Source of the DNA: an uncultured Oceanospirillaceae bacterium
GTDB lineage: Bacteria > Pseudomonadota > Gammaproteobacteria > Pseudomonadales > Balneatricaceae
Direction of reading: 5' to 3'
Assembly: GCA_937138495.1 (NCBI GenBank)
Contig: CAKZPE010000017.1
Span: 1-36,022 of the forward strand
DNA length: 36,022 bases
The notes below the pieces were generated by a model. That model made no database searches, had not been told where the DNA came from, and saw nothing but the letters and a program-made list of their open reading frames with translations. How positions within the stretch are numbered: position 1 is the stretch's first letter; each line of letters starts with the position of its first letter. Shown in pieces: positions 6,023-14,617 of the stretch. Position numbers and translations under genes: made by a program.

Positions 6023-7837
6023 TTAATGATCGTCCAGGAAGCCACGCAGATGGTCTGAACGGCTTGGGTGGCGCAGCTTACGAAGAGCTTTTGCTTCGAT
6101 CTGGCGGATACGTTCACGGGTTACATCAAACTGCTTACCAACCTCTTCAAGGGTGTGGTCAGTGTTCATGTTGATACCGAAACGCATGCGAAGAACTTTA
6201 GCTTCACGGGCGGTCAGGCCAGCCAGTACTTCTTTAGTCGCTTCACGCAGGCCTTCACCGGTTGCAGAGTCGACCGGTGAGTCGATGGTTACGTCTTCAA
6301 TGAAGTCGCCCAGGCTTGAGTCTTCGTCATCGCCAATTGGAGTTTCCATTGAAATTGGCTCTTTAGCGATCTTCAGAACCTTACGGATCTTATCTTCAGG
6401 CATGTCCATACGTTCTGCCAGTTCTTCGGGGGTAGGTTCGCGACCCATTTCCTGAAGCATCTGACGTGAAATACGGTTCAGCTTGTTGATCGTTTCGATC
6501 ATGTGTACCGGAATACGGATGGTACGTGCCTGATCGGCAATCGAACGGGTGATCGCCTGACGGATCCACCATGTGGCATAAGTTGAGAACTTGTAACCGC
6601 GACGGTATTCGAATTTATCAACAGCTTTCATCAGACCAATGTTGCCTTCCTGAATCAGATCCAGGAATTGCAGGCCACGGTTGGTATATTTTTTGGCAAT
6701 CGAGATTACCAGACGAAGGTTGGCCTCAACCATTTCCTTCTTGGCGCGACGGGCACGTGCTTCACCGATAGACATACGGCGGTTAACGTCTTTCATCTCA
6801 TTCAGGGTCAGGTGGATTTCACCTTCGATCTGAATCAGTTTCTTCTGTGCACGCTTGAGTTCAATTTCGTGACGCTTCAGTGCTGGTGCGTAAGGGGCGT
6901 CCGAGTTGATCAGGTTCTGAAGCCATTCGGTGTTGGTTTCATTGCCCGGGAATTCTTTAATAAACTGGCGACGCGGCATTTTTGCACGCTGGGTGCAAAT
7001 CTGCATGATAGTGCGTTCCTGACGGCGAATGCGGTCAATGGCGCTGCGTACGTTATCAACCAGCATATCGTAGTAACGTGGTGCCAGCTTGATTGGCGAG
7101 AAAGCATCGGTAAGTTCATTAAATGCTTTAGCGGCAGCCTTGCTGTCGCGGCCCTGACTTTCAGCTGCTTTCAGATAAGTGATGTACGTGCTGCGTACCA
7201 GGTCGAAGCGGCGTTTTGCTTCTTCCGGATCCGGTCCGCGTTCTTTCTCTTCGTCATCATCGTCATCATCGGAATCAGCGTCTGCAGCAACTTGCGGTGC
7301 AGCAGTCGGGATTTCGTTGCCTTCATCCGGATCGATGTAACCGCTGAAAATGTCACTCAGCCGGCCTTCTTCTTCCAGTGTTGCATCGTAGGCGCCGAGA
7401 ATAGCTTCAACTGAACCCGGGAAGGCAGCCAGACCGGCCATTACTTCACGCAGGCCTTCTTCGATACGTTTAGCGATTTCAATTTCGCCCTGACGGGTCA
7501 GCAGTTCTACGGTACCCATTTCCCGCATATACATGCGAACAGGATCGGTGGTACGGCCGGCATCAGATTCAACAGCCGCCAGTGCGGCTACTGCTTCATC
7601 GTCAGCTTCTTCTGCAGAGTCGCCTTCGGTCATCAGCAGAGTTTCTGCATCAGGCGCTTCTTCGGTGACAGAAATGCCCATGTCGTTGATCATGCGAATA
7701 ATATCTTCGACTTGATCCGGATCGGCAATATCTTCTGGCAGATGGTCATTGACTTCAGCGTAGGTAAGGTAGCCTTGTTCCTTACCGCGTGCGATCAGTT
7801 CCTTGAGGCGTGACTGCTGCTGGGAGGTGTCTGACAT
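6023..7837 (-). CDS. rpoD: RNA polymerase primary sigma factor RpoD (sigma-70)
   Basis: The housekeeping sigma factor that directs core RNA polymerase to -10/-35 promoters. At 604 residues it is close to E. coli RpoD (613). Visible parts: region 1.1 at the N-terminus, region 1.2 with [11 protein letters not shown] (98-108), the non-conserved insert with an acidic run (about 188-199), the region 2 core with [24 protein letters not shown] and [15 protein letters not shown], region 3, and region 4.2 with [24 protein letters not shown] near the C-terminus. It is the last gene of the rpsU-yqeY-dnaG-rpoD order and also has a likely promoter of its own in the 214-base gap after dnaG. Confidence 0.99.
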   Translation of the reverse strand: MSDTSQQQSRLKELIARGKEQGYLTYAEVNDHLPEDIADPDQVEDIIRMINDMGISVTEEAPDAETLLMTEGDSAEEADDEAVAALAAVESDAGRTTDPVRMYMREMGTVELLTRQGEIEIAKRIEEGLREVMAGLAAFPGSVEAILGAYDATLEEEGRLSDIFSGYIDPDEGNEIPTAAPQVAADADSDDDDDDEEKERGPDPEEAKRRFDLVRSTYITYLKAAESQGRDSKAAAKAFNELTDAFSPIKLAPRYYDMLVDNVRSAIDRIRRQERTIMQICTQRAKMPRRQFIKEFPGNETNTEWLQNLINSDAPYAPALKRHEIELKRAQKKLIQIEGEIHLTLNEMKDVNRRMSIGEARARRAKKEMVEANLRLVISIAKKYTNRGLQFLDLIQEGNIGLMKAVDKFEYRRGYKFSTYATWWIRQAITRSIADQARTIRIPVHMIETINKLNRISRQMLQEMGREPTPEELAERMDMPEDKIRKVLKIAKEPISMETPIGDDEDSSLGDFIEDVTIDSPVDSATGEGLREATKEVLAGLTAREAKVLRMRFGINMNTDHTLEEVGKQFDVTRERIRQIEAKALRKLRHPSRSDHLRGFLDDH

Positions 7838-7880
7838 AAGTGCCCTTCATGATGATGACAGAGTGAAAAATTAGCCCGAC

Positions 7881-7886
7881 ATTATA
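7881..7886 (-). promoter_or_regulatory. consensus -10 element upstream of rpoD
   Basis: A perfect TATAAT on the minus strand with predicted start about 35 bases before the rpoD ATG. No good -35 element is found at 16-18 bases, so the promoter may be activator-dependent or rely on other contacts. It would let rpoD be transcribed apart from dnaG, as in E. coli where rpoD has internal promoters. Confidence 0.45.
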
Positions 7887-8051
7887 GCGACAGACCGTTG
7901 TGATTACTACCGATATGCACGGCTGGATCGTATCAAAGTGGTTAAAAAGTTTACGATTTTTACTGTTTCATTCAGGTATCGGAAAGACTTTATCCGGCTC
8001 TCTGATTAAGCATAGTAAATAGATGGGGGTAATGCCCAATACTTCAAGGGC

Positions 8052-10043
8052 TTAGCGCCCGGATCTGCTGGTATGTTGTTGCATAAGCAGCTGGTTCAGG
8101 CGCTGATTATCTTCTGCTGAGCGCTGCTTTAAGGACTTAAGCTCATCGATTTGCTGGTCAATGCTGCGTTCCTGTAACCGTTGCAGGGAATCACTCAGCA
8201 CATTCTGAGCGCTGTCGGTGTTCTGAATTGGCTCCAGATGAGAGATTTCATTCAGTGTTTGCAGGTAGCCAGCCAGTTCCGGGTCTGATTCCCAGTCGAC
8301 AAAGAGCATTCCCAGAGTGGCGTCCGGTGTCTGGCGAAGGTATTCAACCAGACGGTACAGTAATAATTCGGTCTGGCGCTTGCTGTTCGCCAGAAAGCTG
8401 AGTTCGCAACCGTTAGCCAGGTGCGGAGCGTGTAGCAGAATAGAAATGGCGCTGCTGGCCGGTGTTATGCGTATATTCAAATCCTGTGGCGGCCGGAATT
8501 CCTGCTTATCCTGACGGAAGTTTTTATTCCTGTACTTGCCTTTGCCTTTGTTACCCTTACCTTTGTTTTTGGGGGTAAAGTCGCCACCGCCTTGTTGCTG
8601 GTTATTACCATAGCCTGAGTAATCATTGTCGTAATATCCGCTGCCCTGATCATATTCCGGTTGCGGATAATCGTCATACTGCATGGCGGGCTCATAATCG
8701 TAATTATGGGATGTTGCTTGTTGTGGTGTTTTGGTTGCTTCCTGCAGGTTGGTAATGCTGTTCAGCTGTTCGAAGCTCAGGCCTGTCAGCTCGCTGATTT
8801 TTTCCTGCATCATTTGCTGAAGGATGCTTGGCTGCATGAGCTGGATCATTGGTAGCGCCTGATTGCTGAAGCTGGCACGGCCATCCAGGCTGTTCAGGTC
8901 GGCGTCTTCTCCCAGCGTCCGGAAGAAAAAGTCCGACAGTGGCAGTGCTTCCTGCAGGCGTTGTTCAAAGTTTTCGGTGCCTTCCTGGCGGACCAGGCTG
9001 TCCGGGTCTTCCCCGTCGGGTAAGAACAGAAAGCGCGCCTGTTTGCCGTCGGTGATAACTGGCAGTGTCGTTTCCAGTGCCCGGCCGGCGGCCTTTCGGC
9101 CAGCCTGGTCGCCGTCGAAGCAAAAGATAACTTCATCGACCATTTTGAAAATCCGTTCCAGATGCTGTGCAGTCGTGGCGGTGCCCAGTGTTGCAACGGC
9201 GTAGCTGATCCCGTACTGAGCCAGACCGACAACGTCCATATAGCCTTCGACAATGATCAGCTTGTTTAACTGCTGATTAAATTTTCGGGCTTCATATAAA
9301 CCGTATAATTCGCGGCTTTTGTGGAAGGTTTCTGTTTCCGGGGAGTTAAGGTATTTGGGCTTTTCATCTCCCAGTACCCGGCCGCCGAATGCGATCACCC
9401 GGCCGCGCATATCCCGGATAGGAAACATAATCCGGTCACGAAAGCGGTCGTAGTAGCGGTCACTTTCTTCTTTGTGGATGAGCATGCCAGCCTGTTCCAG
9501 GCGGGGTTTGTCTGCATCACTCTGGGTGAGTTTTTTAAGCAGGTTATCCCAGCCAGGCGGTGCGTATCCGATGCCGAAGAGGGCAGCTATTTTTCCGGTC
9601 AGTCCCCGGCCTTTCAGATAGTCTACTGCTTTGGCTTTCTGGTTGTGTTGCTTAAGCTGCTCCTGATAAAAGTCGGAGGCTTCTTCAAGCAGGGCGAAAA
9701 TATCTTTCCGTCGCAGTTCCCGTTGGTGATCTACCCGGGATTCGTCGCGGGGTACTTCAACGCCTGCCAGCTTTGCAAGTTCTTCTACGGCTTCGGGAAA
9801 GCTTAGCCGGTCGTGTTCCATAATGAATCCCAGCGCGTTGCCGCCAGCGCCGCAGCCGAAACAGTAATAAAATTGCTTTTCGTTGTTTACGGTAAACGAA
9901 GGGGATTTTTCTTTGTGGAAAGGACAAAGGCCTGAGTAGTTTTTGCCGGTACGCTTGAGTTTTACCCGTGACTCGACAATGTCCAGAACATTAATTCGGG
10001 CGAGTAAATCATCAATGAAAGATTGCGGGATTTTTCCGGCCAT
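8052..10043 (-). CDS. dnaG: DNA primase DnaG
   Basis: Makes the RNA primers for replication and binds DnaB helicase through its C-terminus. The protein has 663 residues, longer than E. coli DnaG (581). The N-terminal CHC2 zinc ribbon has ligands C40, H43, C61 and C64. The catalytic core contains the Toprim motifs VEGYMD (265-270), FDGDQAG (309-315) and EDPDS (345-349). The C-terminal helicase-interaction domain starts near residue 525. Between core and C-domain, residues about 445-518 form an unusual Tyr/Asp/Gly/Asn/Gln-rich stretch that turns into a Lys/Gly/Asn-rich basic patch, which accounts for most of the extra length. It lies between yqeY and rpoD. Confidence 0.98.
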   Translation of the reverse strand: MAGKIPQSFIDDLLARINVLDIVESRVKLKRTGKNYSGLCPFHKEKSPSFTVNNEKQFYYCFGCGAGGNALGFIMEHDRLSFPEAVEELAKLAGVEVPRDESRVDHQRELRRKDIFALLEEASDFYQEQLKQHNQKAKAVDYLKGRGLTGKIAALFGIGYAPPGWDNLLKKLTQSDADKPRLEQAGMLIHKEESDRYYDRFRDRIMFPIRDMRGRVIAFGGRVLGDEKPKYLNSPETETFHKSRELYGLYEARKFNQQLNKLIIVEGYMDVVGLAQYGISYAVATLGTATTAQHLERIFKMVDEVIFCFDGDQAGRKAAGRALETTLPVITDGKQARFLFLPDGEDPDSLVRQEGTENFEQRLQEALPLSDFFFRTLGEDADLNSLDGRASFSNQALPMIQLMQPSILQQMMQEKISELTGLSFEQLNSITNLQEATKTPQQATSHNYDYEPAMQYDDYPQPEYDQGSGYYDNDYSGYGNNQQQGGGDFTPKNKGKGNKGKGKYRNKNFRQDKQEFRPPQDLNIRITPASSAISILLHAPHLANGCELSFLANSKRQTELLLYRLVEYLRQTPDATLGMLFVDWESDPELAGYLQTLNEISHLEPIQNTDSAQNVLSDSLQRLQERSIDQQIDELKSLKQRSAEDNQRLNQLLMQQHTSRSGR

Positions 10044-10139
10044 AAGACATTCGCCTGGGTAACCAATTACCGGGTATGTTAGCGGTTAAGGGAATGGTTG
10101 TCAGTATGACTGGTTTGCCAGTGGAGGCCGGCAAGTAAC

Positions 10140-10589
10140 TCAGGAAGTCAGGCGGGATTTAACCAATTGACTGATTGGGCCCATATCGGCACGACCCTGT
10201 ACCTGAGGTTTAACCAGTGCCATTACTTTACCCATATCCTGCATGCTTTGCGCCTGGGAATCAGTGACAGCCTGATCAATAATGCTGATAAGCTCAGCTT
10301 CTGAAAGTGCCTGAGGCAGGAACTCTTTAATAACAACAAGTTCCTGCTGCTCAATATCGGCCAAATCATTTCGGTCAGCCGCTTCAAACTGGCTGATCGA
10401 ATCGCGACGCTGTTTTTGCATTTTATCCAGCGTGGCGACAATACGGGCGTCGTCAGGTGTAATCCGCTCATCGACTTCGATGCGCTTGATTTCAGCAAGA
10501 ATCATACGGATGGTTGCCAGGCGTTCTTTCTGCTTGGCGCGCATTGCTGCTTTCATCTCATCACTGATGCGTTGCTTCAGGTCAGACAT
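10140..10589 (-). CDS. GatB/YqeY domain protein
   Basis: A 149-residue stand-alone YqeY-type protein. It begins MSDLKQRISDEMKAAMRAKQKERLATIRMILAEIKRIEVDER, the hallmark of the family, and ends with the GRADMGPISQLVKSRL helix. The fold is shared with the tRNA-tail-binding end of GatB, so a link to tRNA or to amidotransferases is often assumed, but the biochemical role is not established. It is regularly found between rpsU and dnaG, as here, where the spacing (112 bases after rpsU, 96 before dnaG) fits one transcript. Confidence 0.9.
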   Translation of the reverse strand: MSDLKQRISDEMKAAMRAKQKERLATIRMILAEIKRIEVDERITPDDARIVATLDKMQKQRRDSISQFEAADRNDLADIEQQELVVIKEFLPQALSEAELISIIDQAVTDSQAQSMQDMGKVMALVKPQVQGRADMGPISQLVKSRLTS

Positions 10590-10632
10590 AATTGCTCCGT
10601 TTGAATTCTTAAATGACAGCTTGGTGAAATCA

Positions 10633-10691
10633 TCAGGTCTTTAGCAAATGCTCAGGACCTGACGTAATCAGTGTGTCGTCGGTTGACACAC
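10633..10691 (-). other. two hairpins in the rpsU-yqeY gap
   Basis: Two perfect 7-bp stems follow the rpsU stop: GTGTGTC / GACACAC (10671-10677, 10685-10691) and TCAGGTC / GACCTGA (10633-10639, 10656-10662). Neither has a T-run. In E. coli the rpsU-dnaG gap holds a partial terminator and processing sites that keep S21 expression far above primase; these stems may do the same job here. Confidence 0.4.
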
Positions 10692-10701
10692 CCGTCGATG
10701 A

Positions 10702-10917
10702 TCAGTACAGACGTACGCGACGCTGGTTTTCGCGCTGAACTTTTTTCAGGTGGCGCTTTACAGCAGCAGCAGCCTTACGCTTACGAACAGACGTTGGCTT
10801 CTCGTAGAATTCACGACGACGCACTTCAGCCAGAACACCTGCTTTTTCGCAAGAACGCTTGAAACGACGCAGAGCTACGTCAAATGGCTCGTTTTCTTTA
10901 ACTTTAACTGCTGGCAT
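10702..10917 (-). CDS. rpsU: 30S ribosomal protein S21
   Basis: The 71-residue, very basic S21 of the small subunit, involved in mRNA recruitment. The sequence is typical: [27 protein letters not shown] and the Arg/Lys-rich C-terminal tail ending RRVRLY. It is the first gene of the macromolecular synthesis operon, with a strong AAGGAAGG-type ribosome binding region before the ATG and a good promoter at 10994-11022. Confidence 0.99.
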   Translation of the reverse strand: MPAVKVKENEPFDVALRRFKRSCEKAGVLAEVRRREFYEKPTSVRKRKAAAAVKRHLKKVQRENQRRVRLY

Positions 10918-10993
10918 ATTAAATACCTTACCTTCCTTAAAAATTTAATCTGATTAGGCCGAGGTTAGACTCAGCTGGCCAATAAGGGCGAAC

Positions 10994-11022
10994 ATTCTAT
11001 TCTGATGCAATGGCACTGTAAA
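10994..11022 (-). promoter_or_regulatory. sigma-70 promoter of rpsU operon
   Basis: Minus strand TTTACA (-35, plus 11017-11022; five of six) and TAGAAT (-10, 10994-10999; five of six) are exactly 17 bases apart. The start near 10987 leaves a leader of about 70 bases before rpsU. This is the best promoter match seen in the window. Confidence 0.7.
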
Positions 11023-11033
11023 GGCTAAATGCG

Positions 11034-11062
11034 ATGAAATCTTCTTTAAATTGAAGCATAAT
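11034..11062 (+). promoter_or_regulatory. candidate promoter of tsaD
   Basis: ATGAAA (11034-11039, four of six) and CATAAT (11057-11062, five of six) are 17 bases apart, pointing away from the rpsU promoter. The leader would be about 130 bases and includes a 7-bp stem ATGCCGC / GCGGCAT (11077-11083, 11097-11103). Confidence 0.4.
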
Positions 11063-11197
11063 GGCGCCGCTTTTTTATGCCGCATGGGCAAAGTCCGCGG
11101 CATCTTACAGTAAAGTCCGGATAAGAGCAGGCTGAATTTAATTTTTTTTAGTCTGAAAAGCATTTTTTAGTCATTTTTTTAATCTGTGGAAGCCAGC

Positions 11198-12223
11198 ATG
11201 CGTGTATTGGGTATTGAAACTTCATGTGATGAAACCGGCGTAGCGATCTACGACACCGATAAAGGTTTATTAGGTGACGCGTTATACAGTCAGGTGGCAA
11301 TGCATGCTGAATACGGCGGTGTGGTACCTGAACTGGCATCCCGGGATCATGTTCGTAAGCTGTTGCCACTGGTTCGTGAAACCTTGCAACAGGCGGATAC
11401 AACGCCTGATCAGCTGGACGCGGTTGCGTATACAGCAGGTCCGGGTCTGATCGGTGCGCTGATGGTCGGTGCGGCAACTGGCCGGGCGATGGCGTTGGGA
11501 TGGGGCATTCCTGCTTTAGGTGTGCATCACATGGAAGGTCATCTGCTGGCGCCTATGCTGGAAGATACGCCACCAAAGTTTCCGTTTGTTGCGCTGTTAG
11601 TGTCCGGCGGCCATACCCAGTTGGTACGGGTGGATGCTATTGGTGAATACAGTCTGTTAGGAGAGTCGCTGGATGATGCTGCCGGTGAAGCCTTTGATAA
11701 AGCCGCTAAAATGCTGGGGCTGGCCTATCCGGGCGGGCCGGAAGTTGCCCGTATGGCAGAGCTTGGTGACCGTTCCCGGTTCCGTTTTCCACGGCCAATG
11801 ACAGACCGCCCAGGTCTGGATATGAGCTTTAGCGGTTTGAAAACGTTTACGCTGAATACCAGTAATAAATTGCGGGTTGATGGCGAACTGGCGGAACAGG
11901 ATCAGTACGATATCGCCGCTGCTTTTGAAGAGGCTGTTGTGGAAACTCTGGCGATTAAATGCCGCCGGGCTTTGCAGCAGACAGGTTTTAAGCAGTTGGT
12001 CATTGCCGGTGGTGTAAGTGCTAACCAGCGTTTACGCCGTAAGTTAGGGGATATGGTGGCTAAGGAAAAGGCTGAGCTGTTTTATGCACGGCCACGCTTC
12101 TGTACCGATAACGGTGCAATGATTGCGTTTGCAGGTGCGCAGCGTTTAATGGCGGGTCAGCAAAGTGATCTGACAATTCTGGCGCAGCCACGCTGGCCGC
12201 TGGATACCTTGCCGGGTATCTGA
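11198..12223 (+). CDS. tsaD: tRNA N6-adenosine threonylcarbamoyltransferase TsaD
   Basis: Transfers the threonylcarbamoyl group from TC-AMP to A37 of ANN-decoding tRNAs, together with TsaB and TsaE. It has 341 residues, the usual length. Features: [13 protein letters not shown] at the start, the metal-binding HHMEGH motif (histidines about 111 and 115), [30 protein letters not shown] and the ASKHA-fold [13 protein letters not shown]. The ATG at 11198 is chosen over an in-frame GTG at 11186 because the protein then begins exactly like its family, with a GGAAG site upstream. Its likely substrates include the CAT-anticodon tRNA in this window. Confidence 0.97.
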   Translation: MRVLGIETSCDETGVAIYDTDKGLLGDALYSQVAMHAEYGGVVPELASRDHVRKLLPLVRETLQQADTTPDQLDAVAYTAGPGLIGALMVGAATGRAMALGWGIPALGVHHMEGHLLAPMLEDTPPKFPFVALLVSGGHTQLVRVDAIGEYSLLGESLDDAAGEAFDKAAKMLGLAYPGGPEVARMAELGDRSRFRFPRPMTDRPGLDMSFSGLKTFTLNTSNKLRVDGELAEQDQYDIAAAFEEAVVETLAIKCRRALQQTGFKQLVIAGGVSANQRLRRKLGDMVAKEKAELFYARPRFCTDNGAMIAFAGAQRLMAGQQSDLTILAQPRWPLDTLPGI

Positions 12224-12226
12224 CCT

Positions 12227-12823
12227 TCAGACGTTATTTTTTTTTAGTAACTGGCTGATATTCCGGTGGTGGCTGGCAAACAGAATACAGGATATCAGCA
12301 GGCTGAGAAGCAACCACTGGGGAGCCAGAATCCAGGCGAACACCGGTGTCAGTAAAGCCATACCCAGTGCGGCCAGTGCTGATATCTTTAATAATCCAAT
12401 CAGCGCCAGCCAGCAGAGAACCTGAGCAAGCCCGAGGTGCCAGTCTAAAGCCAGGCAGGCACCGACGGTCGTCGCCACACCTTTCCCGCCGCTGAAGTTT
12501 AAAAATACCGACCATATATGACCGGCCAGTACAGCCAGTACAGCCAGTGCCATCCATAATGACGTTATCTGACCGGCGGTTAGCAGGTGCTGTGCCAGCC
12601 AGATAGCTGTCAGCCCTTTAAACATGTCGCCTGTCAGGGTAAATACAGCTGCGGCTTTATTACCGACTCTCAGGACATTGGTTGCCCCGGGATTGCCTGA
12701 GCCTTTCTGGCGGGGGTCGCTGATATGCATGCAACGGCAGACGATGACCGCTGTAGGAATAGAGCCGAGCAGATAGGCGGCCAGTAAAATTGCGATGTTG
12801 ATGGCAATATCAGGGCTGTTCAT
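12227..12823 (-). CDS. plsY: glycerol-3-phosphate 1-O-acyltransferase PlsY
   Basis: An inner-membrane enzyme that moves the acyl group from acyl-phosphate to glycerol-3-phosphate, the first step of phospholipid synthesis. The 198 residues form about five membrane segments. The three family motifs are present: GSIPTAVIVCR (about 20-30), GSGNPGATNVLR (about 41-52) and FSGGKGVATT (about 109-118). It faces tsaD tail to tail with only 3 bases between the stop codons and has no visible terminator of its own. Confidence 0.96.
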   Translation of the reverse strand: MNSPDIAINIAILLAAYLLGSIPTAVIVCRCMHISDPRQKGSGNPGATNVLRVGNKAAAVFTLTGDMFKGLTAIWLAQHLLTAGQITSLWMALAVLAVLAGHIWSVFLNFSGGKGVATTVGACLALDWHLGLAQVLCWLALIGLLKISALAALGMALLTPVFAWILAPQWLLLSLLISCILFASHHRNISQLLKKNNV

Positions 12824-12851
12824 GGGCGAAACCGGTCATCAGGTGTCACCT

Positions 12852-12880
12852 TATATACCGTGTATTGTATGAAGATACAA
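12852..12880 (-). promoter_or_regulatory. candidate promoter of plsY
   Basis: Minus strand TTGTAT (-35, plus 12875-12880) and TATATA (-10, 12852-12857; five of six) are 17 bases apart. The start near 12845 lies about 20 bases before the plsY ATG. Confidence 0.45.
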
Positions 12881-13010
12881 ACAGCCTTAGGCGTTTTCCT
12901 TTGATCTCATTGGGTGACGTCGCTTTTACACGGTTATCCCCGGGGGGGGAGTGGACGGAAATAAGCAAGTGTCCGTCAGTCAGGCGTAATACACTGCCGC
13001 TATAACAGTC

Positions 13011-13039
13011 TTGACATCCTGGTGCCCTATGTTGACTAT
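13011..13039 (+). promoter_or_regulatory. candidate promoter of folB-folK
   Basis: A perfect TTGACA (13011-13016) is followed after 17 bases by GACTAT (13034-13039, three of six). The predicted start near 13046 gives a leader of about 65 bases. The -10 is weak, so activity is uncertain. Confidence 0.4.
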
Positions 13040-13112
13040 CAGGACAGCAGAATATGGGCTGCAGCAGCAGTTAATTTTTTAATATGATTTATCAACAGGT
13101 TACAAGATAGTA

Positions 13113-13469
13113 ATGGATATTGTTTATATAAAAGCGCTGGAGATTGAAACCATTATCGGTATTTATGACTGGGAACGTGAAATTCGCCAGCGGGTAGTAT
13201 TGGATATTGAAATGGGCACGGATATTCTTTCAGCTGCATCCAGTGAAGATGTGGATAACACACTTAACTATAAGACTATCTCTGAACGGTTGATTGATTT
13301 TATTTCCAACAGTGAGTTCCAGCTGATTGAGACGATGGCGGAAGAAGTCACCAAGATTCTTGCCAATGAGTTCGGAGTACGCTGGGTGCGTCTGCAGCTG
13401 GGTAAGCCTGGTGCAGTCCCGGCGGCGCAGGATGTTGGAATCATTATTGAACGGGGAGAGCGTTTTTAA
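13113..13469 (+). CDS. folB: dihydroneopterin aldolase FolB
   Basis: Cleaves 7,8-dihydroneopterin to 6-hydroxymethyl-dihydropterin and glycolaldehyde in folate synthesis. The 118 residues carry the family signatures: IGIYDWEREIRQRVVLDIEM near the N-terminus, the active-site tyrosine in TLNYKTISERL (about residue 53) and the catalytic lysine in LGKPGAV (about residue 98). Its stop overlaps the folK start by one base (TAATG); FolK uses the FolB product, so the coupling is functional. Confidence 0.95.
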   Translation: MDIVYIKALEIETIIGIYDWEREIRQRVVLDIEMGTDILSAASSEDVDNTLNYKTISERLIDFISNSEFQLIETMAEEVTKILANEFGVRWVRLQLGKPGAVPAAQDVGIIIERGERF

Positions 13470-13978
13470 TGGCAAAAGTATTCGTCAGTATCGGCAGCAA
13501 TCAGGACCGTGAGCACAATATCAGCAGCGGTCTGGATGCTTTGCAAGCTAGCTTCAGTGAGTTGCGCTTGTCGCCGGTCTATGAAAGTGATGCTGTCGGT
13601 TTTGACGGTGCGCCGTTTTACAATCTGGTTGCTGAATTTTCAACCGAGCTGGAGCTGGCAGCACTGAACCGCTTGCTTAAAGAGATTGAAGATCAGCATG
13701 GCCGCTGCCGTAAGAGTGACAGTTTGGGACGTACACTGGATATCGATATCCTTACCTATGATAATCTGATCGGTGAATTTGACGGTATTCAGTTGCCACG
13801 GGGAGAAATACTGGTTAGCAGTTTTGTCCTGCGGCCTCTGGCTGAATTAGCCCCTAAATCCCGTCATCCTGAGTCCGGTGAGACGTATCAGGATCTGTGG
13901 CGGGATTTTGAGCAAGGCCACCTGACGTTGGCTACTGTGGATTTTATCTGGCAGGAAAAACATATATCGACCGTATAA
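13469..13978 (+). CDS. folK: 2-amino-4-hydroxy-6-hydroxymethyldihydropteridine pyrophosphokinase FolK
   Basis: Transfers pyrophosphate from ATP to 6-hydroxymethyl-dihydropterin, preparing it for sulfonamide-sensitive condensation by FolP. It has 169 residues. Visible motifs: VSIGSNQDRE at the start, FYNLVAEFST, the HGRCRKSDSLGRTLDIDIL segment with the two magnesium-binding aspartates, and the C-terminal FVLRPLAELAP with a histidine shortly after. It is coupled to folB upstream. lemA follows 30 bases later and may be read through, though it has its own GGGAG ribosome site. Confidence 0.95.
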   Translation: MAKVFVSIGSNQDREHNISSGLDALQASFSELRLSPVYESDAVGFDGAPFYNLVAEFSTELELAALNRLLKEIEDQHGRCRKSDSLGRTLDIDILTYDNLIGEFDGIQLPRGEILVSSFVLRPLAELAPKSRHPESGETYQDLWRDFEQGHLTLATVDFIWQEKHISTV

Positions 13979-14008
13979 AACGGTGAACCGGCTTTAGGGA
14001 GTGGCATT

Positions 14009-14605
14009 ATGGATATGACTACCATTATCAGCATTGTTGTTGCGGTGATTGTCGTAGGGTACGTGATTGCGGTGTATAACCGTCTGGTGAGTTTACGTAA
14101 CCGGCATCAGAATGCTTTTTCACAAATTGATGTGCAGCTAAAACGGCGCTATGACCTGATACCTAATCTGGTTGAAACAGCGAAAGGTTACCTCAGGCAC
14201 GAGCGTGAAACCCTTGAGGCGGTTATCAGTGCCCGTAATCAGGCCCGTGCAGGCCTGGAAAGTGCCGTTGCCAGCGCTCAGAGTGCCGGAGCACTGCAGC
14301 AACTTGGTATGGCTGAGTCCGGTTTGCAGTCGGCGCTGGGACGTTTCAATCTGGTGGTGGAAGATTATCCGGAACTGAAAGCGGATGGTCAGATGCAACA
14401 GTTAAGCGAGGAACTGTCCTCAACTGAAAACCGTGTTGCTTTTGCCCGTCAGGGGTTTAATGATGCCGTCACGGATTACAACGAATATAAACAGAGCTTT
14501 CCGCCGGTAGTACTGGCGGGTCTGTTTGGCCATAAAACGGATGCCAGTTTGCTGGAAATGGCAGACCGTGAGCAAATTCAGAAAGCCCCGGAAGTCAGCT
14601 TCTGA
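14009..14605 (+). CDS. lemA: LemA family membrane protein
   Basis: Encodes 198 residues with one N-terminal membrane segment (about 5-23) and a long helical body. The signature YNRLVSLRNRHQNAFSQIDVQLKRRYDLIPNLVETAKGY follows directly, and ENRVAFARQGFNDAVTDYNEY marks the C-terminal helix. LemA proteins project an elongated helical domain from the membrane; their molecular function is not settled. The next gene, 12 bases downstream, encodes an M48 membrane protease. LemA next to an M48/HtpX-type protease is a recurrent pair, suggesting a joint role in envelope quality control. Confidence 0.93.
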   Translation: MDMTTIISIVVAVIVVGYVIAVYNRLVSLRNRHQNAFSQIDVQLKRRYDLIPNLVETAKGYLRHERETLEAVISARNQARAGLESAVASAQSAGALQQLGMAESGLQSALGRFNLVVEDYPELKADGQMQQLSEELSSTENRVAFARQGFNDAVTDYNEYKQSFPPVVLAGLFGHKTDASLLEMADREQIQKAPEVSF

Positions 14606-14617
14606 TTCTGACGGTCA

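Noticed and set aside
6668..7414. 248-residue open frame antisense to rpoD
   Set aside because: It is the mirror of a highly conserved gene with strong codon bias; no ribosome site and no domain can be recognised.
9321..9806. 161-residue open frame antisense to dnaG
   Set aside because: A shadow of the primase frame without start signals or family resemblance. The same holds for the long antisense frames over lptD (23242-23724) and pdxA (20419-20943).
12224..12260. Terminator between tsaD and plsY
   Set aside because: There is a T-run, but it lies in the coding end of plsY and no stable stem precedes it.
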